A stretch of 10,707 nt of DNA from Nanosynbacter sp. (lineage in GTDB: Bacteria; Patescibacteriota; Saccharimonadia; Saccharimonadales; Saccharimonadaceae), in the NCBI GenBank assembly GCA_015257445.1, contig JABZKE010000009.1, positions 1 to 10,707 of the forward strand, read 5' to 3'. Positions 1 through 5,936 of this stretch are shown here, in pieces. The translations under genes and the position numbers were made by a program. Position 1 is the stretch's first letter, and the number at the start of each line of letters is the position of its first letter. Below the pieces are notes generated by a model. That model did no database searches and was not told the DNA's origin. It worked only from the letters and a program-made list of their open reading frames with translations.

Positions 1-75
1 TGGTGATCTCTGCGGGAGTCGAACCCGCGTTGACGGGATGAAAACCCGTTGTACTAACCGTTATACTAAGAGACC
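1..75 (-). tRNA. tRNA-Glu (anticodon TTC)
   Basis: The minus strand folds into a full cloverleaf. The acceptor stem is GGTCTCT with AGAGATC, the D stem GTAT/GTAC, the anticodon stem ACGGG/CCCGT and the T stem GCGGG/CCCGC with a TTCGACT loop. The anticodon loop TTTTCAT puts TTC at positions 40-42 (read on the minus strand), which decodes GAA/GAG as glutamate. The discriminator is A, and the CCA tail is encoded in the DNA at positions 1-3. The gene reaches the window edge but appears complete. Confidence 0.97.
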
Positions 76-96
76 AATTCTGAAATGTACTTTTCT

Positions 97-124
97 ATTA
101 TAACAGATTTAAAAAAATCGGCAA
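97..124 (-). promoter_or_regulatory. Promoter of tRNA-Glu
   Basis: On the minus strand a TATAAT -10 box (97-102) is preceded by TGT, making an extended -10. A TTGCCG -35-like hexamer (119-124) lies 16 bp upstream. Transcription would start near 90, leaving a 5' leader of about 15 nt to be removed by RNase P. The prediction rests on consensus matching only. The 77-149 gap holds this promoter and AT-rich sequence, with no convincing terminator for the gene at 150-689. Confidence 0.55.
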
Positions 125-149
125 CTCTAATTTTTAAAAATCTCGAAGT

Positions 150-689
150 TTAATTTTCAACTTTTTCGCAGCTCAAAATCGGATCCATAGTGTAGTCAGT
201 TTTGCCGAATGGGGCATGCGGCTTAAATGTCACCGAAGATAAATCCTTATTACAGGTCAATTTTTTATGTTCAAAATAAATCCGTTTGTCCAAATTATTT
301 TCGTCGCTATAACTTAGCAGTCTACGTAACTTTACCATTGGAAAACCAGTCTTCAAATATGGCTTAAATACAAATTCCGCACCCTTGGCAGTCATTTCAT
401 CCTTATGGCTATTTACGAAATTATCATAGAAAAAAACCTCATAGTAGCTTTTAGCCAGTTCTTGAAATTGTTTTTCCGCCAGTGCTTCCGCTGTCACATT
501 TTTCTTTACTAACAAAGAAAAACCCACACTACAAACCGAAATCAGGACCACCACAATCATTAGTCCACGAATAATTTTCGAACTCAGAGTTTCCAGACGA
601 ATTTGATTGGAGAGTTTTTTGAAGTTAGGACTAAGTTTGGTCGCGTTCCTTTTGTGTTTGCGCTTGGCGCCACGTGGATCGATATTCAT
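150..689 (-). CDS. Hypothetical single-pass membrane protein (179 aa)
   Basis: I do not recognise this family. The N-terminus (residues 1-38) is very basic, with KRKHKR at 9-14, and is followed by one hydrophobic helix at about 40-61. By the positive-inside rule it should be N-in/C-out, with a domain of about 115 residues outside the membrane. That domain is rich in aromatic and charged residues and has two cysteines (C146, C174) that could form a disulfide. The ATG at 687-689 is chosen because an extended -10 box (TGC-TATAAT) lies exactly 6 nt upstream, which implies a leaderless message. The gene is transcribed divergently from tsaE across a 57-bp gap and runs toward tRNA-Glu on the same strand. 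Its function is unknown and no catalytic motif is visible. Confidence 0.8.
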   Translation of the reverse strand: MNIDPRGAKRKHKRNATKLSPNFKKLSNQIRLETLSSKIIRGLMIVVVLISVCSVGFSLLVKKNVTAEALAEKQFQELAKSYYEVFFYDNFVNSHKDEMTAKGAEFVFKPYLKTGFPMVKLRRLLSYSDENNLDKRIYFEHKKLTCNKDLSSVTFKPHAPFGKTDYTMDPILSCEKVEN

Positions 690-695
690 AGCTAA

Positions 696-724
696 ATTAT
701 AGCATAAGAATTTTCATTTTCGAA
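696..724 (-). promoter_or_regulatory. Leaderless promoter of the 150-689 gene
   Basis: Reading the minus strand, TGC precedes TATAAT (696-701), an extended -10. A weak TTCGAA -35-like hexamer occupies 719-724 with a 17-bp spacer. Only six bases separate the -10 box from the ATG, so transcription should begin at or next to the start codon. There is no room for a Shine-Dalgarno sequence. Confidence 0.6.
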
Positions 725-740
725 CGGAGGGAATTATAAT
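711..740 (+). promoter_or_regulatory. Leaderless promoter of tsaE-tsaB
   Basis: TATAAT (735-740) ends 6 nt before the tsaE ATG at 747. TTTTCA (711-716) is a weak -35 with an 18-bp spacer. A GGAGG string at 726-730 resembles a Shine-Dalgarno sequence but lies upstream of the -10 box. It is about 16 nt from the ATG and would not be in the transcript. This promoter is back to back with the minus-strand promoter of the neighbouring membrane-protein gene. Confidence 0.6.
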
Positions 741-746
741 ATAAAC

Positions 747-1205
747 ATGAATACAAAAAATCTCACCATAAAAAATGAAGCCGCCGTGATTGACTTTGCG
801 GAAAATTTGATGCGCGAGATTTTGCAATCTCAAGACTCTTTGCCTTGTGTGATTGAACTAGTCGGTGACGTTGGAGCTGGTAAGACTACCTTCACTAAAG
901 GTCTCGCCCGTGGTCTCGAAATTACTGAAGAAATTACCTCCCCGACTTTCACTATTTCAAAAGTTTATGAAAATTCGCGTGGTCAGAAACTTGTGCACTA
1001 CGATTTTTATCGCCTAGAAAATCCTGGCATCATGGTGGAAGATTTGTTTGAAAACCTACAGGACCCCCAGACTGTCACGGTTATTGAATGGGCGGATACG
1101 GTTAGTGAAATTCTTCCCGCCAATCATTTGCGCTTAGAAATCCTCATTAATGACGACGGCAGTCGCACGCTTAATTTAACCAAAAATCTCACTTCGGAGT
1201 ATTAA
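747..1205 (+). CDS. tsaE: tRNA t6A biosynthesis ATPase TsaE
   Basis: TsaE is the small P-loop ATPase of the TsaBDE complex, which installs N6-threonylcarbamoyl on A37 of ANN-decoding tRNAs in the cytoplasm. The 152-aa protein has the usual family length. It carries the Walker A motif GDVGAGKT at residues 40-47, the switch-like SPTF at 65-68, the family signature HYDFYRL at 84-90 and the Walker B-like VIEWAD at 112-117. The start is supported by a -10 box 6 nt upstream. The stop codon is one base from the tsaB start, so the two genes form an operon. Known biology puts TsaE in a cycle that resets the TsaB-TsaD catalytic complex; tsaD is not in this window. Confidence 0.95.
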   Translation: MNTKNLTIKNEAAVIDFAENLMREILQSQDSLPCVIELVGDVGAGKTTFTKGLARGLEITEEITSPTFTISKVYENSRGQKLVHYDFYRLENPGIMVEDLFENLQDPQTVTVIEWADTVSEILPANHLRLEILINDDGSRTLNLTKNLTSEY

Positions 1206-1206
1206 A

Positions 1207-1539
1207 ATGAAACTTTACCTTGATACTTCTACGGAAAATACCATCCTCAAGCTCGACGACAAGGAATATTCCGCTCCTCTCAAAAATCAATTAGCTGAGC
1301 AAATTTTTACTTTCATTCATGATAAGCTTGTCGAAAATCAGGCCGACTGGTCGGATCTCACGGAAATCACTTTTTTCGCCGGTCCAGGATCTTTCACCGG
1401 ACTCCGCATCGGTGCTGCCGTGGTTAATACTTTGGCTGATCAGTTGCAAATTCCTTTGAAGAATCAGGACAGGGAAGTGGTGCCCATCATTTTGCCAAAC
1501 TACGGTCGTCCGGCCAATATTACGCCATCCAAAAAATAA
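1207..1539 (+). CDS. tsaB: Short TsaB-like t6A biosynthesis protein (110 aa)
   Basis: TsaB is a non-catalytic ASKHA-fold scaffold that dimerises with TsaD for t6A37 synthesis. This protein shows the family N-terminus (MKLYLDTST) and the hallmark GPGSFTGLRIG at residues 59-69. It stops at 110 aa, whereas standard bacterial TsaB is about 220-240 aa, so essentially the whole second lobe is missing. After the first lobe there is a short tail containing NYGRPANIT and a basic end. The 57 nt between the stop and the next gene are too short to hold the lost half and contain a new promoter, so I see a genuinely compact protein rather than a recent frameshift. Translation is probably coupled to tsaE: the tsaE stop and this ATG are separated by one base, with GGAG at 1196-1199 as Shine-Dalgarno. 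Confidence 0.85.
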   Translation: MKLYLDTSTENTILKLDDKEYSAPLKNQLAEQIFTFIHDKLVENQADWSDLTEITFFAGPGSFTGLRIGAAVVNTLADQLQIPLKNQDREVVPIILPNYGRPANITPSKK

Positions 1540-1568
1540 ATCTCCCATTCCGCCGCGCATTTCGCTTG

Positions 1569-1591
1569 TGCTATAATATATGATATAAGGA
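1569..1591 (+). promoter_or_regulatory. Extended -10 promoter and RBS of the 437-aa protein gene
   Basis: TGC followed by TATAAT (1572-1577) makes an extended -10; no good -35 is seen at the right distance. Transcription starting near 1584 would give a leader of about 13 nt that just includes AAGGA (1587-1591), five bases before the ATG at 1597. A second hexamer, TATGAT (1579-1584), overlaps this area. Confidence 0.5.
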
Positions 1592-1596
1592 AATTC

Positions 1597-2910
1597 ATGG
1601 ATCAAGATCTTCATCAAAATCAAAACAACCAAAAACCCCAAACTATCGGTGGTGTGACTTTTTCTGCTGGCCTTTCACATCCGGTGACTCCTCAGGTTAG
1701 TCCAGGTTCTAATCAGCCAAGTTTTGCCAAGCCAGCTTCTGAACAGTCGAATATCGCTCCTCAACCTACTATCCCTAGCCCAGCTGATCTTTTTAGTAAT
1801 AATTCTGCTGCTTTCTCTGCTCCCCAGTCCGTTCCTCAATCCAATCCAGTAGCTGCTCCAGTTGCTGAAAATCCAGCTAGTGCCTATCAATCCAATAATT
1901 ACGCTTCACCAGTAGCTTCTGCTGAGCAAATTTTTGCTGCCGAGACCAACAATAATTTTTACACCAATGACAGTTCCAATCCTTTTGGTGAAAATGGCTT
2001 CACGCAGGCTGCCCGTAATGGTAATCCTAATTCTAACCAGAGTATGATCAATCAATCCATCCAAAATGCCGCCATGTTGAATCAAGCGACCGAAACTCAG
2101 AAAAATCCAGGCCAAGAAGTGAATAATAGCCCAGAAATTGTCTATAATCAGCTCAACGTTCCAGTTGCTTCGCCAACTCATTTTGAAGAAAAATTCACTG
2201 TAGTGGATCCGAATGCCGATGCGACAAAATCTGCTGAAGCTGCCAAGGCTGAAAAAGAAGCCAAAGAAAAAGACCCTCGATTTATTGCTATGAAAGCCTT
2301 GAAGAAGATGACTACCATGGCGATGGTTTTTGGTATTCTCGCTGTCTTGTTCCTCGTTTTGAGCTTAATCGGTTTGGTTTACGGTATTTCTCAAGGTGAT
2401 AAAATCACTACCGCGAATAACACTATTAAGAATCAAGCTCAAATTATCGCCGCCGTCGAGGAATCTTCTGGCGTGGCGAAAATTTCTACCCCTGCCGATG
2501 TGCCAGTTTACAAAACCACTCTCGGTTACATTTATCTCTCTGACTGGAATATCAAATTGAAAGTCCCAGATAATCTTTCCACCATGAGCTATGTCTTAAA
2601 CACTTACGAATATCGCAATTCAATTTGTTTCAATGGTATTCAAAAAGGTGTCCAGGCCAAGCAGGAATTTGCCGATCCAGCCAAAAATCTTGGCAAGCAA
2701 GGCTGCCTGGTGCGTGTACCGGTTTCCGAAGGTGATTTCGAAGCTTCCACTGGCAAACGTTTTGGCACCAAAGTCACCACCTACAAGGATTATAATTTCT
2801 TCTACATCGACCCAACCGTCAGTAGTAAAGATGGTGCGGAGCTCGGTCTCGAAACTGCCTCCAATCAAATCATTCGTAATATGATTTTTGCCCTCGAAAC
2901 CTACGAATAA
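1597..2910 (+). CDS. Hypothetical P/N/Q-rich single-pass membrane protein (437 aa)
   Basis: I do not recognise a family. Residues 1 to about 205 are low-complexity, dominated by P, N, Q, S and A with many PxxP-like spacings, and probably disordered. A charged stretch follows (about 208-230, KAEKEAKEKD), then one strong transmembrane helix at about 241-263. A C-terminal domain of about 170 residues has two cysteines (C344, C370) and scattered aromatics. The basic segment KALKK just before the helix argues for a long cytoplasmic disordered N-tail and a folded C-terminal domain outside. That architecture (disordered tail, one helix, small outer domain) recurs in Patescibacteria, but I cannot assign a role. 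It has its own promoter, so it need not be co-regulated with tsaEB. The start is supported by AAGGA at a 5-nt spacing. Confidence 0.85.
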   Translation: MDQDLHQNQNNQKPQTIGGVTFSAGLSHPVTPQVSPGSNQPSFAKPASEQSNIAPQPTIPSPADLFSNNSAAFSAPQSVPQSNPVAAPVAENPASAYQSNNYASPVASAEQIFAAETNNNFYTNDSSNPFGENGFTQAARNGNPNSNQSMINQSIQNAAMLNQATETQKNPGQEVNNSPEIVYNQLNVPVASPTHFEEKFTVVDPNADATKSAEAAKAEKEAKEKDPRFIAMKALKKMTTMAMVFGILAVLFLVLSLIGLVYGISQGDKITTANNTIKNQAQIIAAVEESSGVAKISTPADVPVYKTTLGYIYLSDWNIKLKVPDNLSTMSYVLNTYEYRNSICFNGIQKGVQAKQEFADPAKNLGKQGCLVRVPVSEGDFEASTGKRFGTKVTTYKDYNFFYIDPTVSSKDGAELGLETASNQIIRNMIFALETYE

Positions 2911-2927
2911 GAGCGGTCTTTATGATA

Positions 2928-2953
2928 AAATCAAAACAGGGGGATTTTGATTT
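2928..2953 (+). terminator. AT-rich hairpin after the 437-aa protein gene (weak terminator candidate)
   Basis: AAATCAAAA (2928-2936) and TTTTGATTT (2945-2953) form a perfect 9-bp stem around the loop CAGGGGGA. The stem has only one G-C pair and no long U-run follows, so it is a poor intrinsic terminator. It may be a weak terminator, an RNA-stability hairpin or chance. It is the only structure in the gap before the rny promoter. Confidence 0.3.
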
Positions 2954-2964
2954 ATTAAATAATT

Positions 2965-2994
2965 TTGTTAATTTTGTAAAACTGCCGGTATGAT
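2965..2994 (+). promoter_or_regulatory. Promoter of rny
   Basis: TTGTTA (2965-2970) and TATGAT (2989-2994) are spaced by 18 bp. The predicted start near 3001 leaves a leader of about 30 nt before the rny ATG at 3032. Only a weak Shine-Dalgarno (GTGAAG) is seen in that leader. Confidence 0.5.
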
Positions 2995-3031
2995 GAAGAT
3001 ATTGGCGTCGACAAATAGAAAGTGAAGTCAA

Positions 3032-4546
3032 ATGTTTATTCCGATAGCACTCAGTATTATTGCTGGTATTTTTTGTGGCTCCGGTTTTGTCCTGGTCTAT
3101 AACAAAAAGAATGAATCTGGTGGCAAAGCTAAGGCCGAAGATCTCATTCGTAAAGCTAAAAACGAGGCCGCCGACATTGTTCTTAAGGCTAAAAAAGAAG
3201 CTGGCAGCATTGCTGATAAATCTCAGCAAGAAGAAGAGGCTCGTCGCAAAGATTGGCGCCAAACCGAAAAGCGTCTCTCTGAGCGTGAAACCTCACTCGA
3301 CAACCGCTTCGATCAATTAGAAAAACGTTCGGAAAAATTAACCAACAAAGAACGTGAAATTGATGATTTGAAACTTGAAATTCATCAAATTCGCGACAAA
3401 CAGCAAGAAAAGTTGGAAAAAATTGCCGGCCTCACTAAGCTTGATGCGAAAGAAAAATTAATTAAGATGACCGAAAAAGATATCAAGGATGATCTCGTCG
3501 GTTTAATTACTAAGGAACAAAAAGAGCTTCGTCGCGACATCGACGAAACCGCCCAGGCTCTACTAGTTACTGCTATGGAACGCATGTCTTCCGAAGTCAC
3601 TGCTGATCGTACGGTTACCGCTTTGAAGTTGCCAGATGACGAAATGAAAGGTCGCATCATCGGTAAGGAAGGTCGTAATATTCAGGCCCTTCAGCGTGCT
3701 ACCGGTGTCGATATTATGGTCGACGACACTCCTGGTATGGTGGTACTTTCTTCCTTCGATCCGATTCGCCGCCAAGTCGCACGATATGCCCTGGAACGTT
3801 TGATGAAAGATGGCCGTATTAATCCATCGAGTATCGAAGATGCCGTCGCCAAGGCTGAACGCGAAATCGAAAAAGAAGTTGTGCGTGCTGGTGAAGACGC
3901 TGCACGTGAAGTTGGCGTGATTGGTATTCCTCACGAAATTTTGCACTTGCTCGGTGAGCTCAAATTCCGTACTTCCTATGGTCAAAATGTTTTGCTTCAC
4001 TCGATTGAAATGGCACACATGGCCGGCATGATTGCCGAAGAAATTGGTGCCGATGTTCGCGTCGCCAAGACTGCTACCTTGCTTCACGATGTCGGTAAAG
4101 CCGTCACTCATAAGATTGAGGGTAAGCACGCTGAAATTGGTGCTGAACTTGTCAAAAAATATGGTCTTTCCGATCGCGTAACTCACGCTATTGCTGCTCA
4201 CCATAACGATATTGAACCAACCACGGTCGAAGCTATTATTGTGAAAATCGTTGACGCAATTTCCGCTGCTCGCCCAGGTGCCCGCAATATTTCCGCCGAG
4301 AATTTCGCTGAGCGTATGAAAGAGTTAGAAAATATCGCTACTGGCTTCAATGGCATCGACAAGGCTTACGCCATTTCCGCTGGTCGTGAAATTCGTGTAA
4401 TTGTCGAACCAAAACAAATCGATGATCTTACCGCCTTGAAATTGGCTCGTGATATCGCCGAAAAAATTGAAGCTACCATGAGTTATCCTGGCGTGATCAA
4501 GGTTAATGTGATTCGTGAAACTCGCGCCATAGAATACGCCAAATAA
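3032..4546 (+). CDS. rny: Ribonuclease Y (membrane-anchored endoribonuclease)
   Basis: RNase Y starts mRNA decay by endonucleolytic cleavage from the inner face of the membrane. The 504-aa product is close to the usual length of about 520 aa and has all domains in order. There is an N-terminal membrane anchor (about residues 3-24), then a long Lys/Glu/Arg-rich coiled coil (about 30-185). A KH RNA-binding domain follows with the motif GRIIGKEGRN at 207-216. The HD phosphohydrolase domain has metal-ligand candidates H323 (LLHSIE), H352-D353 (LLHDVGK) and H390-H391 (AAHHND). It is preceded by its own promoter and followed by a strong terminator, so it is probably monocistronic. Arginine is almost always CGT or CGC, as in the other core genes and unlike the small genes downstream. 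Confidence 0.97.
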   Translation: MFIPIALSIIAGIFCGSGFVLVYNKKNESGGKAKAEDLIRKAKNEAADIVLKAKKEAGSIADKSQQEEEARRKDWRQTEKRLSERETSLDNRFDQLEKRSEKLTNKEREIDDLKLEIHQIRDKQQEKLEKIAGLTKLDAKEKLIKMTEKDIKDDLVGLITKEQKELRRDIDETAQALLVTAMERMSSEVTADRTVTALKLPDDEMKGRIIGKEGRNIQALQRATGVDIMVDDTPGMVVLSSFDPIRRQVARYALERLMKDGRINPSSIEDAVAKAEREIEKEVVRAGEDAAREVGVIGIPHEILHLLGELKFRTSYGQNVLLHSIEMAHMAGMIAEEIGADVRVAKTATLLHDVGKAVTHKIEGKHAEIGAELVKKYGLSDRVTHAIAAHHNDIEPTTVEAIIVKIVDAISAARPGARNISAENFAERMKELENIATGFNGIDKAYAISAGREIRVIVEPKQIDDLTALKLARDIAEKIEATMSYPGVIKVNVIRETRAIEYAK

Positions 4547-4574
4547 TCTATAAAACTCGAAAATAGATTAAGAA

Positions 4575-4604
4575 AAAATAACCCACTTCTCAGGGTTATT
4601 TTTT
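4575..4604 (+). terminator. Intrinsic terminator of rny
   Basis: AAAATAACCC (4575-4584) pairs with GGGTTATTTT (4593-4602) around an 8-nt loop, and a T-run overlaps the 3' arm. The A-tract on the left arm lets the structure work on either strand. It lies 28 bp past the rny stop and insulates rny from the accessory block. Confidence 0.85.
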
Positions 4605-4606
4605 AT

Positions 4607-4635
4607 TTGTCATAAACACTTTTCTATAATATAAT
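4607..4635 (+). promoter_or_regulatory. Promoter of small membrane protein A1
   Basis: TTGTCA (4607-4612, 5 of 6 to consensus) and TATAAT (4630-4635) are 17 bp apart. A second TATAAT overlaps at 4625-4630. Transcription would start near 4642, giving a leader of about 40 nt with an AAGGA-type ribosome site just before the ATG at 4683. This is the best-matching promoter in the window apart from that of clpC. Confidence 0.7.
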
Positions 4636-4682
4636 GCTGGTAACGGGGAAGAAAATCAAAACTGTAAAATAAAAAGGAAAAT

Positions 4683-4949
4683 ATGGCACAACCAAAAATA
4701 TCAAAGCCACAATCTAAAACACATACTTTGAAAGTTATTGCCGTTGTATTAGCTTTTATTATGTGGGGAGCGACACTTTATATGAATGCCCTAATGCTAT
4801 CCAAAATATTTTACGTGATAGAATTAGAGGAGAAGAATTACGGTACAATTCTTCGAAACACTGATATTATTAATTATAAAGTTACAAATGATGAAGAGTC
4901 TCGCCGCAAACTAAAAGATTGGTATGACATCGACTATAAAAAAGATTAA
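4683..4949 (+). CDS. Small single-pass membrane protein A1 (88 aa)
   Basis: I do not recognise a named family. The N-terminus is short and basic (K5, K8, K12, K17), followed by a hydrophobic stretch from about 18 to 46. A polar C-terminal tail of about 42 residues ends in YDIDYKKD. The charge pattern predicts N-in/C-out. It is about 66% identical to A3 (6698-6964) without gaps, and A2 shares the tail pattern KVxNDExSR and the IDYKKD end. Residues 36-46 differ at every position between A1 and A3 while the flanks are nearly fixed. It has its own promoter and an intrinsic terminator right after the stop, so it is probably monocistronic. It could be an immunity-like or docking partner of the secreted S proteins; this rests only on gene order. 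Confidence 0.8.
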   Translation: MAQPKISKPQSKTHTLKVIAVVLAFIMWGATLYMNALMLSKIFYVIELEEKNYGTILRNTDIINYKVTNDEESRRKLKDWYDIDYKKD

Positions 4950-4961
4950 TTATTTATAGCC

Positions 4962-4990
4962 AAAAAGACTGGAATCGCTCCAGTCTTTTT
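4962..4990 (+). terminator. Intrinsic terminator of A1 (copy 1 of a duplicated terminator)
   Basis: AAAAAGACTGGA (4962-4973) pairs perfectly with TCCAGTCTTTTT (4979-4990) around the loop ATCGC. The whole stem-loop is identical to the one at 6980-7008 after A3, which marks the A1 and A3 3' ends as copies of one ancestor. Confidence 0.92.
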
Positions 4991-4994
4991 AAAG

Positions 4995-5048
4995 TATGAT
5001 ACTATTATTTTAGAAACTCCTTATGTTTAGTACTTTAGAAAGAGAGGT
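4995..5048 (+). promoter_or_regulatory. Leader of S1 with conserved motif and strong RBS
   Basis: Candidate -10 boxes are TATGAT (4995-5000) and TATTAT (5003-5008); no convincing -35 is seen because the terminator stem lies there. The leader carries GTTTAGTAC (5025-5033) and GAAAGAGAGGT (5038-5048), both repeated before S2 at nearly the same spacing. GAGAGG serves as the Shine-Dalgarno 7 nt before the ATG. The GTTTAGTAC part is not needed for ribosome binding, so it may be an operator or a transcription-start element. Confidence 0.55.
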
Positions 5049-5054
5049 CTTATT

Positions 5055-5432
5055 ATGATTAAACTTAAAGGTTTCCTGCCCGTGGTATTGTTGTCTATGG
5101 GCGTACTCATTCCAAGCAAGGCTTATGCTGCACATGGTAGAATAGTCGATAATACAGAAAATCGGTATATCCCCGGTGTCTGGGTAGAGGTGTATGGTGG
5201 TCAGTCCGGCTGGGCTCGCCTACAAAGATTCGCAGAGCCAATTCAAGTTGACTGGAGCTATAACACTCATGGTAAGCCATACTCATTACATATTGGAGTT
5301 GGCGGTACAGAAGAAGATTGGGCCCATAATCTACACACCGAAGTGTTGGACGATAGTCCAAGATCTAGGTTAACAAATATTTATTATACTGGCGTCCTAT
5401 GGAACATGAGGTATGTTGTATCGACTAAATAA
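5055..5432 (+). CDS. Secreted Trp-rich protein S1 (125 aa)
   Basis: I do not recognise the family. A Sec signal peptide is clear: basic start (K3, K5), hydrophobic core to about residue 20 and an AYA-A cleavage site after residue 25, leaving a mature protein of 100 aa. The mature part has no cysteine and is rich in W, Y and G. Alternating hydrophobic residues (GVWVEVYGG, SGWAR) suggest a small beta-sandwich. It aligns without gaps to mature S2 at about 47% identity, with the conserved blocks at mature residues 16-30 and 42-70, including PYSLHIG and GGTEE-W-A. The gene sits between two A-family membrane-protein genes. A bacteriocin-like or surface-binding role is plausible, but no known motif proves it. 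Confidence 0.82.
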   Translation: MIKLKGFLPVVLLSMGVLIPSKAYAAHGRIVDNTENRYIPGVWVEVYGGQSGWARLQRFAEPIQVDWSYNTHGKPYSLHIGVGGTEEDWAHNLHTEVLDDSPRSRLTNIYYTGVLWNMRYVVSTK

Positions 5433-5457
5433 GGCAAATAAATCTTTCACAAAATCC

Positions 5458-5480
5458 TGAGCATGATTAAAAACTGCTCA
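5458..5480 (+). repeat. Conserved intergenic hairpin, copy 1 (S1-A2 gap)
   Basis: TGAGCA (5458-5463) and TGCTCA (5475-5480) are inverted around 11 nt. The same arms, the same loop length and most of the loop and flank (TCC before, AAACTGCTCAAA at the 3' side) recur at 6350-6372 after S2. There is no U-run, so it is not a standard terminator. It may stabilise the S message, act as a processing site, or bind a regulator as DNA. The rest of the 88-nt gap is AT-rich and carries only a weak AAAGAG ribosome site before A2. Confidence 0.65.
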
Positions 5481-5520
5481 AATTTCATAAAATATTATTT
5501 AAAATAAAAGAGTAAAAATT

Positions 5521-5784
5521 ATGGCACAAGTAAAATCTAAAAAAGAACCATCGCCTATGAAGCTACAAAACATTGGTCTAGTCGTATTGATTTTAATTAG
5601 CCTTGCAACAATTGCTTTAAATATTATATTAGTAAATGCGGTAGGAACTATAATTAAATTACAGCAAGCACACTTTAATACTCTTTATAATCAGACTAAA
5701 GTCCTTGATTTGAAGGTAAATAATGACGAATCTTCGCGTAAAGAATTAAAAGAATACTATAATATCGATTATAAAAAAGACTAA
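5521..5784 (+). CDS. Small single-pass membrane protein A2 (87 aa)
   Basis: It belongs to the same unnamed family as A1 and A3: MAQ start, basic N-tail (K5, K7, K8, K14), a hydrophobic helix at about 18-41, and a polar C-terminal tail ending IDYKKD. The last 42 residues are about 45% identical to A1, with the shared core KVxNDExSR. The helix region differs strongly from A1 and A3. The predicted topology is N-in/C-out, so the conserved tail faces the compartment into which S1 and S2 are exported. No promoter is evident in the 88-nt gap after S1, so co-transcription with S1 is likely. It is closed by its own terminator. Confidence 0.8.
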   Translation: MAQVKSKKEPSPMKLQNIGLVVLILISLATIALNIILVNAVGTIIKLQQAHFNTLYNQTKVLDLKVNNDESSRKELKEYYNIDYKKD

Positions 5785-5791
5785 CTGACTA

Positions 5792-5834
5792 CAATTGGAA
5801 AAGGACTGAGATTTAATCAGTCCTTTTTTAATTG
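5792..5834 (+). terminator. Intrinsic terminator of the S1-A2 unit
   Basis: AAAAGGACTGA (5799-5809) pairs with TCAGTCCTTTT (5817-5827) around a 7-nt loop, followed by a T-run. The flanking CAATT and AATTG can extend the stem. It resembles the GACTGG terminators after A1 and A3 in design and partly in sequence (GACTG), but has diverged. Confidence 0.88.
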
Positions 5835-5856
5835 AAGACTTTAGCTTAAAACAAAA

Positions 5857-5885
5857 TTGAGTATCTAAAATGTTTATGCTATATT
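5857..5885 (+). promoter_or_regulatory. Promoter of the S2-B-A3 unit
   Basis: TTGAGT (5857-5862) and TATATT (5880-5885) are spaced by 17 bp. Transcription would begin near 5892 and produce a leader of about 45 nt before the S2 ATG, carrying the motif shared with S1. It follows the terminator of the previous unit directly, so each S unit seems to be transcribed on its own. Confidence 0.6.
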
Positions 5886-5905
5886 AATCATGTAACTAGT
5901 AGATA

Positions 5906-5931
5906 GTTTAGTACATTACGAAAGAGAGGTT
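5906..5931 (+). promoter_or_regulatory. Conserved leader motif and RBS of S2
   Basis: GTTTAGTAC (5906-5914) and GAAAGAGAGGT (5920-5930) match the leader of S1 with one or two changes between them and nearly the same distance to the ATG. The second part contains the Shine-Dalgarno. The first part has no obvious role in translation, so its conservation suggests a regulatory site. Confidence 0.6.
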
Positions 5932-5936
5932 TATCT

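Noticed and set aside
726..730. GGAGG before tsaE as its Shine-Dalgarno
   Set aside because: It is about 16 nt from the ATG and lies upstream of the -10 box at 735-740, so it would not be transcribed from that promoter.
1540..1596. tsaB as a frameshifted pseudogene with its second half downstream
   Set aside because: Only 57 bases separate its stop from the next gene, and they contain that gene's promoter and ribosome site, with no leftover TsaB sequence.
3563..4204. Long minus-strand open frame opposite rny (213 codons), and a like one opposite pyk at 7236-7877
   Set aside because: They are antisense shadows of strongly conserved core genes and have no family resemblance or initiation signals.
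5107..5361. Minus-strand open frame opposite S1 (and a similar one at 6060-6299 opposite S2)
   Set aside because: Both lie wholly inside the S genes and exist because the sense strands are paralogous. No ribosome site or promoter precedes them, and the sense genes have signal peptides and conserved blocks.
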